Shown here: piece by piece, positions 1 through 5,388 of the stretch
Position numbering within the stretch: the stretch's first letter is position 1
Layout of the letters: each line of letters begins with the position of its first letter
DNA from: Pseudomonadota bacterium
GTDB lineage: Bacteria > Pseudomonadota > Alphaproteobacteria > Micropepsales > Micropepsaceae
Reading direction: 5' to 3'
NCBI GenBank assembly: GCA_021808875.1
Contig: JAKBAU010000235.1
Coordinates: forward strand, 1-5,388
DNA: 5,388 bases
The notes under the pieces: generated by a model
What the model was told of the DNA's origin: nothing
The model's database searches: none
The model's input: the letters and a program-made list of their open reading frames with translations, nothing else
Position numbers and translations under genes: made by a program

Positions 1-1482
1 ATAGATCGCCTTGAACCAGTCGCGTAGCGGCTCGAACGCGTGACGCTTACCGATTTCATAGACTTCGAACTGGACCTTTTCACCGTCACGTTCGTCTCCC
101 ATCGCGTCAAGCTGATCGGCAAGCTCGACAAGCGCCGCCCGCTCCTTGTCGTTTGGAATCCGGAATTTCTTCTGAGGCCGCACGAAGTCGTCATAATAGC
201 GGATGGCATAGTCGACAAGCCGGTCAAGGCCCGGATTGTGCTGCGGACTGGCCTCTGGTGCATAGGCGCGAATGAAGCCCCACAGCACGTCGCGATGATG
301 GGCATTGGACGCACTGACCAGGTTGAGCAGGAGAGCAAAACTGACCGGATAACGTTCGCCGGGAGGGTTTGCGTTGTGCAGGTGCCAGATCGGGCTTTCC
401 AGCTGCGCCTCGGGGCTGGCAAGGCCGCGATAGGCCTCGAGGAGCGCAATGTAATCATCGACCGCCTTTGGAATCTGGTCGAAGTAGAGTTTCTTGGCAG
501 CCTTCGGCTTCTGAAACATGAACAGGGCAATGCTCTCTTCCGGCCCATAGCTGAGCCACTCGTCGATCGAAAGTCCGTTGCCCTTGGATTTGGAGATCTT
601 CTGGCCGTTTTCGTCCAGAAACAGTTCGAACACAAAATGCTCTGGCGGCTCGCCACCGGCAATGCGGCAGATCCGGTCATAAAGCGGCTGTGATGGCAAA
701 TGGTCTTTGCCATACATCTCATAGTCGATGTCCAGTGCCGCCCAGCGCATGCCAAAGTCAGGTTTCCACTGCAGCTTGCAGTTCCCGCCTGTCACCGGCA
801 CGGTTTCTTCGCTGCCGTCCTCCTCGATATAAGTGATGGTGCCGCGCGCAACGTCACGGGCGACAACCTTGGCCAGCAACACCTTGCCCGAGCGTGGACT
901 GACCGGCAGGAAGGGCGAGTAGGTCTCGCGCCGCTCATCGCCGAGGGTCGGCAGCATCACCGCCATGACCTCGTCATATTTGGCCAGAACCCGCAGCAGC
1001 GCCGCGTCATAAATGCCGGACTTGTACATGTCGGTGGCACTGCGGAAGTCATATTCGAAGCCGAAGCGATCGAGGAAGGCGCACAGGCGGGCGTTCATAT
1101 TGCGCCCGTAGCTTTCGTGTGTGCCGAAGGGATCGGGAATGGAGGTCAGAGGCTTGCCCAGATGCTGTGCCATCATCTCCTTGTTGGGCACATTGTCCGG
1201 AACCTTGCGCAGGCCATCCATGTCGTCGGACATCGCGATCAGGCGGGTCGGGATTGGACTCAGGCGCTCAAAGGCGCGACGCACCCAGGTGGTGCGCGCC
1301 ACTTCGCCGAATGTGCCGATATGGGGCAGTCCGGAGGGTCCGTAGCCGGTCTCGAAGCGGACCTCCTTGACCTCCTTGCCACTGGCCAGCTGGCGCTCGA
1401 CGCGGGCCAGGACCTTGCGCGCTTCCTCGAAGGGCCAGGCGCGGGCCGTCAGTGCGGCAGGAAGGGGAGCGACAGGGGTCAT
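1..1482 (-). CDS. lysK: Class I lysyl-tRNA synthetase (3' end cut off by window edge)
   Basis: This cytoplasmic enzyme attaches lysine to tRNA-Lys using ATP. It is the archaeal-type class I LysRS found in alphaproteobacteria. The 494 visible codons start at the ATG at 1482-1480 (MTPVAPLP...) and read without interruption to base 1. Family members are usually about 530 residues, so I estimate a few dozen C-terminal residues are missing. The Rossmann-fold signature HIGH appears as GLPHIGTFGE (H54, G56, T57). The KMSKS loop appears as KISKSKGNG (K295-K300, bases 583-600). Between them lie typical class I LysRS stretches such as SDDMDGLRKVPDN, DPFGTHESYG and TGGNCKLQWKPDFGMRWAALD. The region after the KMSKS loop matches the helical anticodon-binding part. 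No clear Shine-Dalgarno sequence precedes the ATG, and no in-frame ATG, GTG or TTG occurs in the six codons just upstream. The gene is divergent from the kinase across 68 bases. Recognition is from motifs and overall similarity; family assignment is very secure. Confidence 0.96.
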   Translation of the reverse strand, partial: MTPVAPLPAALTARAWPFEEARKVLARVERQLASGKEVKEVRFETGYGPSGLPHIGTFGEVARTTWVRRAFERLSPIPTRLIAMSDDMDGLRKVPDNVPNKEMMAQHLGKPLTSIPDPFGTHESYGRNMNARLCAFLDRFGFEYDFRSATDMYKSGIYDAALLRVLAKYDEVMAVMLPTLGDERRETYSPFLPVSPRSGKVLLAKVVARDVARGTITYIEEDGSEETVPVTGGNCKLQWKPDFGMRWAALDIDYEMYGKDHLPSQPLYDRICRIAGGEPPEHFVFELFLDENGQKISKSKGNGLSIDEWLSYGPEESIALFMFQKPKAAKKLYFDQIPKAVDDYIALLEAYRGLASPEAQLESPIWHLHNANPPGERYPVSFALLLNLVSASNAHHRDVLWGFIRAYAPEASPQHNPGLDRLVDYAIRYYDDFVRPQKKFRIPNDKERAALVELADQLDAMGDERDGEKVQFEVYEIGKRHAFEPLRDWFKAIY

Positions 1483-1507
1483 GCGTGCAACGACAGGTTT
1501 AAGGCTT

Positions 1508-1537
1508 CCGAAAGGGGGCCGAAGCTAGGCTTTCGGC
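1508..1537. repeat. Overlapping inverted repeats (CCGAAAG / CTTTCGG)
   Basis: A perfect 7-base inverted repeat is formed by CCGAAAG (1508-1514) and CTTTCGG (1530-1536), with a 15-base spacer. The right arm can instead pair with GCCGAAGC (1518-1525), giving a hairpin at 1518-1537 with a three-base loop and one bulged base. The two pairings exclude each other. The element ends just before the kinase Shine-Dalgarno sequence and would fall in or near the lysK leader. It could be an operator, an RNA structure, or chance in GC-rich DNA. No T-tract follows, so it is not a standard terminator. Confidence 0.4.
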
Positions 1538-1551
1538 AGGGAGCGCGTCAA
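1522..1551 (-). promoter_or_regulatory. Candidate sigma70-type promoter for lysK
   Basis: On the minus strand, TTGACG (bases 1551-1546) is a good match to the housekeeping -35 consensus. Eighteen bases further on, TAGCTT (bases 1527-1522) shares three of six positions with TATAAT. Transcription would start around base 1515, giving a lysK leader of roughly 30 bases. The -35 box overlaps the ATG of the kinase, so the two genes could interfere with each other. The -10 match is weak and alphaproteobacterial promoters are often poorly conserved, so this is tentative. Confidence 0.3.
1538..1543 (+). promoter_or_regulatory. Ribosome binding site of the histidine kinase
   Basis: AGGGAG is a good Shine-Dalgarno match, seven bases before the ATG at 1551. 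This spacing supports that start rather than a later one. Confidence 0.7.
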
Positions 1552-3692
1552 TGCAAGAGCCCAGCCAATCGCCGGCTTTGAGCCAGGGCGCCGATGCGCA
1601 GGCCCTTGCGCTGGGACGCGTGGCGATCCTCTTCAGTCTGGCGCGGCAAAGTCTGTTTCTGCCGTTTGCCGCGCTGTGTGTGGCGGCCACCTTGCTTGGT
1701 CCCCGCCATCTGCCATTCTTCGCGTCTGTGTCGCCGCTGCTGATGGCCATCATCATCAGCCTCGCGACCTTTCGTCTCGCAGCACGCTTTGAGCAGCGTT
1801 CGTCGGATGGCGATCCGCAGCAGTGGGCCCGCCGCTATACTGTCCTTTCGGCGCTTTCAGGAATGGTCTGGGGCATCGGCGGCGGCTATTTGTGGTTCGT
1901 TCCTCATCTATACGCAGCCCAGGCCTATCTGTGTCTTGGCATTCTTGGCGTCACCACCGTTGAGTTCATCGCCCGCTCCGCCTACCGCCCGGCGTTTCTG
2001 GCATTTGTGGTTCCTGCACTTCTTCCTCTGGCGGCCCGGCTCCTTCTCGAACACGAAGCCTATGCGGCGATGACCGGCGTGCTCGTCCTCTTCTTTGGCG
2101 CGGCTCTTTACAGCTATTGCGCCCGGTTCACCCAGATGCTCGACGAGGCGCTGACCCTGCGTCAGGCCAATGTGGGCCTGGTGAACTCGCTGTCGTCAGA
2201 AAAGCGGGCTGCCGAGGAAGCACGTGACATTGCCGAGGCCTCGACGCGGGCCAAGACTGTCTTCATCGCCAATATCAGCCATGAAATCCGTACCGCACTG
2301 AACGCTCTGTTGGGTATGGCGCAACTGCTGGAACGCAGCGATCTTGATCGCACCCAGAAGGGCTACATCCAAGTGGTGATCGAAGCGGGGCGGGGGCTCA
2401 AGACGCTGCTCGATGATGTCCTCACGCTCTCAAACAGCGGTGTTCCAGATGCCACCGAGGCCGAGGACTGCGATCCGGGCGAGACAGTACGCACGGTGGC
2501 GCGCCTTCTGCAGCCGCGGGCCTGGGAAAAGCAGCTGCGCCTGTCGATCAGCGCACCGGCATCACTGCCCAGGGCCTATGCCGATCCGCGCCGCTTGCGT
2601 CAGGTGCTGATGAAACTCGCGGACAACGCGCTCAAATATACGGACCGTGGCGGTGTCGAATTGCGCGCCGAAGTCATCAATGAGGGACAATCCGGTCCCC
2701 AGGTGCGCTTTTCCGTGATCGATACCGGACTTGGCCTTGCCAGCGAAGCCGCCCAGCATGTCTTCGAGCCCTTTCATCGCAGCGACACCTCCTATGCCAA
2801 ACGCCATGGCGGCGCAGGGCTTGGGCTGGCTGTGGCCAAGCGTCTCGTCCAGTCCATGGCGGGGACAATCGGTTTTGAAAGTGCGCCGGGAGAGGGCGCC
2901 ACCTTCTGGTTTGCAGTCCCGGCGGCAGGGGGGGCCGTGGCAGAGTCTGAACTCAGCGTTCCGATCGCCACTGATGCCCCGCCACCCGTCGGCATCAAAG
3001 TCCTCGTGGCGATGGCAGATCTCGTTACGGCCCAGCAGATTGCAGCGCTCGTCGAGCCATTCGGCAATCATGTCCGCGTGGTCACGAGCACCCAGGAAGT
3101 CTTCCTCTGCGCCGCACGCGAGGACTTCGATGCCATCATCGCCATGGCTGATGAGGCGGACGCGCTGGCGGTGCTTCCCGGTCTCAAGACCCCCGTGCTT
3201 GCGCTTATGGCAGCAGGCATGCGCATGCCGATCGTTGCCCGCCAGATCCTGCGCTGGCCAGCCCCGCCCGGCGCGCTCTATGCCACTTTGGGTGACCTTG
3301 TCGGCCGCAGTGGCGATGCACCGGTACCGGCTCTGGAGACCCCGGCCATCGATGCCGGAGCCTTCGCCGGCCTGGAAAAATCGCTTGGCCTTTCGACCCT
3401 GCTCGAAATCCTGCAATCCTATGTCAAGAGCGCCGAAGAGCTGAGTGTCGCGCTCGATGCGGCCTGTCAGGACGGGCGCTGGGACGAAGCCAGTCGGCTG
3501 GCCCAGGACATCGCGGGGGCTGCCGGCGGACTTGGACTTTCGGCGCTGACGATTGCGGCACGCAGTGTCACCCAGAAGGTCCGCGAAGGCGAAGAGGGCG
3601 AGGATATCGCGCGCGCCGTTGCGGTGGTGGCAAGCGAACATCAGCGGGTGCGCAAGGCGCTGACAGCGCTGTATCCGGACCTGGTCGCCTAA
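1551..3692 (+). CDS. Hybrid histidine kinase with six membrane segments and degenerate receiver and Hpt domains
   Basis: This is an inner-membrane sensor kinase of a two-component system, 713 residues long; I do not recognise a named orthologue. Six hydrophobic segments lie at about residues 34-50, 56-77, 96-117, 123-141, 147-166 and 171-191, with short loops and no extracytoplasmic domain. A probable signalling helix follows (about 195-235). The HisKA domain has the H-box NISHEIRT with H244 as the expected phosphorylated histidine and E245/T248 retained; the usual proline after T248 is alanine. The HATPase_c domain shows N359 in the N box (its usual first Asn is K355), DTGLG (391-395), an F box VFEPF, GGAGLGLA (420-427) and GEGATFWF (447-454). 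Residues 481-585 follow the receiver pattern but lack every active-site residue. Residues 602-710 follow the Hpt pattern but have Gln652 in place of the phospho-histidine. The start is supported by AGGGAG seven bases upstream. The helicase gene follows after 39 bases. Signal and output partner are unknown. Confidence 0.93.
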   Translation: MQEPSQSPALSQGADAQALALGRVAILFSLARQSLFLPFAALCVAATLLGPRHLPFFASVSPLLMAIIISLATFRLAARFEQRSSDGDPQQWARRYTVLSALSGMVWGIGGGYLWFVPHLYAAQAYLCLGILGVTTVEFIARSAYRPAFLAFVVPALLPLAARLLLEHEAYAAMTGVLVLFFGAALYSYCARFTQMLDEALTLRQANVGLVNSLSSEKRAAEEARDIAEASTRAKTVFIANISHEIRTALNALLGMAQLLERSDLDRTQKGYIQVVIEAGRGLKTLLDDVLTLSNSGVPDATEAEDCDPGETVRTVARLLQPRAWEKQLRLSISAPASLPRAYADPRRLRQVLMKLADNALKYTDRGGVELRAEVINEGQSGPQVRFSVIDTGLGLASEAAQHVFEPFHRSDTSYAKRHGGAGLGLAVAKRLVQSMAGTIGFESAPGEGATFWFAVPAAGGAVAESELSVPIATDAPPPVGIKVLVAMADLVTAQQIAALVEPFGNHVRVVTSTQEVFLCAAREDFDAIIAMADEADALAVLPGLKTPVLALMAAGMRMPIVARQILRWPAPPGALYATLGDLVGRSGDAPVPALETPAIDAGAFAGLEKSLGLSTLLEILQSYVKSAEELSVALDAACQDGRWDEASRLAQDIAGAAGGLGLSALTIAARSVTQKVREGEEGEDIARAVAVVASEHQRVRKALTALYPDLVA

Positions 3693-3731
3693 GGCCCTTC
3701 CCATCGCGCCCAGCCTCTGCATGATCAGTCG

Positions 3732-5388
3732 ATGTCCTTGAACCCGGATTCGACGCTGCTTCAGGCGCCAGCGCTGGTGCCCACCATCGGTGGGGCCATC
3801 ACCGCCACAAGCGCAGGCCAGATCGTGCAGCTTGACGGCGCGCAGGCGCGCGCGCTGTTCAAATCTGGTGCCGTGCTGGTCGCCCATGCGCCGTTCGTTG
3901 CCGGCCGTCTCAAGGAACAGCTGAGCCGGCCGGTGTTCGACGTTCTCGAACTCTTCGCCTTCGTGCGTCCGGCCCATCCCCTGGTTGCGAGCGCAGGGGG
4001 AATTGCCCGGGCGCTGTCGCGTCCGGTCCCGGTGAGCGCGGCAGATCAGGCGCGCAGTCTGCACGCGGCGGCGGGGCTCTTGCTGGAGGAGCTTGGCGGG
4101 CGCAGCCCAAATGACCGCGAAGCTGCGCTAAAGCTCGCCCAAGCGCTTGGCAGTGCGGGTTGGCGCTGGGCGCGGGAAATTTTGGCACGGTTTGACCCTG
4201 TATCTGCCTCGGCATCGCCTCTCGCCGGCTTCGCCGTTTGGCGCGGGCTTGGCAAATGGGAGGATAGTGCCCCACCCGATAAGCCAGGCTCCGAGCCCGT
4301 TGACCCTGAGGAAGCGCGTGCCCGTCTGGCCACACTCATCAGTGCAGCCGGTGAGGGGCGCCCCGAACAGGCGGATTTCGCGGCGGCTGCCGCCTACGCC
4401 TTTGGCCCCAGGGAGCGCGCGGGCGTGCCCCGCCTCGCCCTGATCGAGGCTGGTACCGGTACCGGCAAGACGCTCGGCTATCTTGCCCCGGCGAGCCTGT
4501 GGGCCGAAAAGAATGGACCGGGACTGTGGCTGTCCACCTATACCCGTAACCTGCAGCGCCAGATCATGGGTGAGATCGCGCGGCTGTGGCCCGATCCTCT
4601 TGAGCGTGAGGAGAAGGCGGTGGTGCGCAAGGGGCGGGAAAACTACCTCTGCCTGCTCAATTTTGAAGAAGCGGTGAAACGGGCGGTGTCCGCGCCGGGA
4701 CCACGGCTGATCGCCTTGGGTCTGGTTGCCCGCTGGATCAGCGCCACCAAGGATGGCGATCTCTCCGGCAACGGCTTTCCCGCCTTTCTCGCTGCCAACC
4801 TCACACTGCGCGAGATTACTGACCGGCGCGGTGAATGCATTTATGCCGCATGCCCGCATTATCGCAGCTGCTTCATCGAGAAGGCGGTGCGTAAGGCGCG
4901 CCATGCGCGCATCGTGATCGCCAATCATGCTCTTGTTATCGCTCAGGCTGCCCAGGATTGGCTGGGCCCTGAAGATGATGATGGACCTCGCGACACTGCG
5001 CGCGTGCGCTATGTTTTTGATGAGGGGCACCACCTGTTCGATGCGGCCGACGCAGGCTTTTCGGCTTTTTTGTCGGGCGCCGAAATGGCCGATCTGCGGC
5101 GCTGGATCCGTGGCGCGGAAGGTCGGGCCCGCAGTCGCCAGCGCGGTCTTGAGGATCGCTTAAAGGATCTTGTCCTGGATCATCGCCCTTCGCTTGAGGC
5201 TCTGCACGACAGTGTTCGCGCCGCTGCAGCCCTGGCCGGGGAAGGCTGGACGCAACGACTATCGGCGGTCGCGCGCGGGCCGGGTGAAGTATTTCTCGCC
5301 AGAGTTTTCGACCATGTGCGCGCGCGCAGTGACGATGATGGATTTTACTCGTTGGAAGCGGCAATCGATCCGCTCGGCGATGGCATGC
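3732..5388 (+). CDS. DinG/XPD-family iron-sulfur DNA helicase (3' end cut off by window edge)
   Basis: This is an ATP-dependent superfamily 2 helicase of the DinG/Rad3 group. Characterised members unwind DNA 5'->3' and act in repair and in clearing blocked or structured DNA. The frame is open for 552 codons to the right edge. Visible motifs are a Q-motif-like RPEQ (210-213), Walker A EAGTGTGKT (239-247, K246), four cysteines suited to a [4Fe-4S] cluster (C307, C369, C374, C380), the family block IVIANHAL (394-401), and Walker B VFDEGHHL (428-435, a DEGH variant of DEAH). Helicase motifs III-VI should lie beyond the window. Residues 1-120 resemble a DEDDh exonuclease without its catalytic acids. 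The ATG at 3732 is the only in-frame ATG before codon 279, but no Shine-Dalgarno sequence precedes it; GTG at codon 16 is a weaker alternative. The gene lies 39 bases after the kinase with no terminator between, so co-transcription is plausible. I leave the symbol empty because the E. coli dinG orthology is not exact. Confidence 0.93.
   Translation, partial: MSLNPDSTLLQAPALVPTIGGAITATSAGQIVQLDGAQARALFKSGAVLVAHAPFVAGRLKEQLSRPVFDVLELFAFVRPAHPLVASAGGIARALSRPVPVSAADQARSLHAAAGLLLEELGGRSPNDREAALKLAQALGSAGWRWAREILARFDPVSASASPLAGFAVWRGLGKWEDSAPPDKPGSEPVDPEEARARLATLISAAGEGRPEQADFAAAAAYAFGPRERAGVPRLALIEAGTGTGKTLGYLAPASLWAEKNGPGLWLSTYTRNLQRQIMGEIARLWPDPLEREEKAVVRKGRENYLCLLNFEEAVKRAVSAPGPRLIALGLVARWISATKDGDLSGNGFPAFLAANLTLREITDRRGECIYAACPHYRSCFIEKAVRKARHARIVIANHALVIAQAAQDWLGPEDDDGPRDTARVRYVFDEGHHLFDAADAGFSAFLSGAEMADLRRWIRGAEGRARSRQRGLEDRLKDLVLDHRPSLEALHDSVRAAAALAGEGWTQRLSAVARGPGEVFLARVFDHVRARSDDDGFYSLEAAIDPLGDGM

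Larger units (their letters stand above)
1483..1550. promoter_or_regulatory. Divergent intergenic region between lysK and the histidine kinase
   Basis: These 68 bases are the only non-coding DNA between two genes that start in opposite directions, so they should hold at least the lysK promoter and the 5' leaders of both transcripts. They contain overlapping inverted repeats and the kinase ribosome binding site. I find no convincing plus-strand -35/-10 pair here. The kinase promoter may therefore lie further left, inside the lysK coding sequence. The regulatory role is inferred from position. Confidence 0.6.

Noticed and set aside
1499..1513. TTAA near the lysK start as a possible CtrA site
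   Set aside because: The second half, seven bases on, reads GAAA rather than TTAA, so only one half-site is present. That is too weak to claim.
40..1581. Two long plus-strand open frames (40-693 and 700-1581) opposite lysK
   Set aside because: Both lie antisense to a frame with full class I LysRS motifs. Their translations show no recognisable domain, and long antisense frames are common in GC-rich coding DNA.
2731..3444. A 237-codon plus-strand frame inside the kinase
   Set aside because: It is an out-of-frame reading of the kinase gene with Ser/Pro/Arg-rich low-information sequence and no domain.
3683..3700. GCCTAAGGC around the kinase stop codon as a possible terminator
   Set aside because: It allows only four base pairs with a one-base loop and no following T-tract, so it cannot be a functional intrinsic terminator.
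2562..4064. A 500-codon minus-strand open frame spanning the kinase 3' half and the helicase start
   Set aside because: It runs across the kinase/helicase junction opposite two genes with clear HATPase, receiver-like and helicase features. Its Arg/His/Gly-rich translation resembles no protein family, so it is a shadow frame.
4452..4466. Short tandem repeat GGTACC-GGTACC in the helicase
   Set aside because: It simply encodes Gly-Thr-Gly-Thr of the Walker A motif and is explained by codon choice.
4128..5364. Minus-strand open frames of 301 and 142 codons opposite the helicase
   Set aside because: The plus strand carries Walker A, the four cysteines and the DEGH box in one unbroken frame. The antisense translations have no motif.

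Overview
The window is ordinary chromosomal DNA of high GC content, packed with genes. It most likely comes from an alphaproteobacterium. The evidence is an archaeal-type class I lysyl-tRNA synthetase (typical of alphaproteobacteria, unlike the class II enzyme of most bacteria), a DinG-like helicase with an N-terminal extension of the kind I associate with that class, and GC-rich codon use throughout. An affiliation with the Maricaulales/Hyphomonadales or a related stalked-bacteria group is only a guess. I see no mobile element, phage gene, tRNA, rRNA or CRISPR array.

Layout: (1) Bases 1-1482, minus strand: lysK, class I lysyl-tRNA synthetase, with its start inside the window and its C-terminal end cut off by the left edge. 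(2) Bases 1483-1550: a 68-base divergent intergenic region with overlapping inverted repeats, a weak candidate lysK promoter and a clear ribosome binding site for the kinase. (3) Bases 1551-3692, plus strand: a complete 713-residue hybrid histidine kinase with six predicted membrane segments, an intact HisKA/HATPase core and two C-terminal domains. These two domains have the fold patterns of a receiver and an Hpt domain, but both have lost their phospho-accepting residues. (4) Bases 3693-3731: a 39-base gap with no terminator visible. (5) Bases 3732-5388, plus strand: a DinG/XPD-family iron-sulfur DNA helicase, cut by the right edge, whose N-terminal region looks like a decayed DEDDh exonuclease.

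The kinase and helicase point the same way, are 39 bases apart and may be co-transcribed. I see no functional link between them or with lysK. The points of real interest are the degenerate domains: a kinase that appears able to autophosphorylate but whose fused receiver and Hpt modules cannot carry phosphate, and a helicase with a catalytically dead exonuclease remnant. No response regulator partner lies in the window, so the output of the kinase is unknown.
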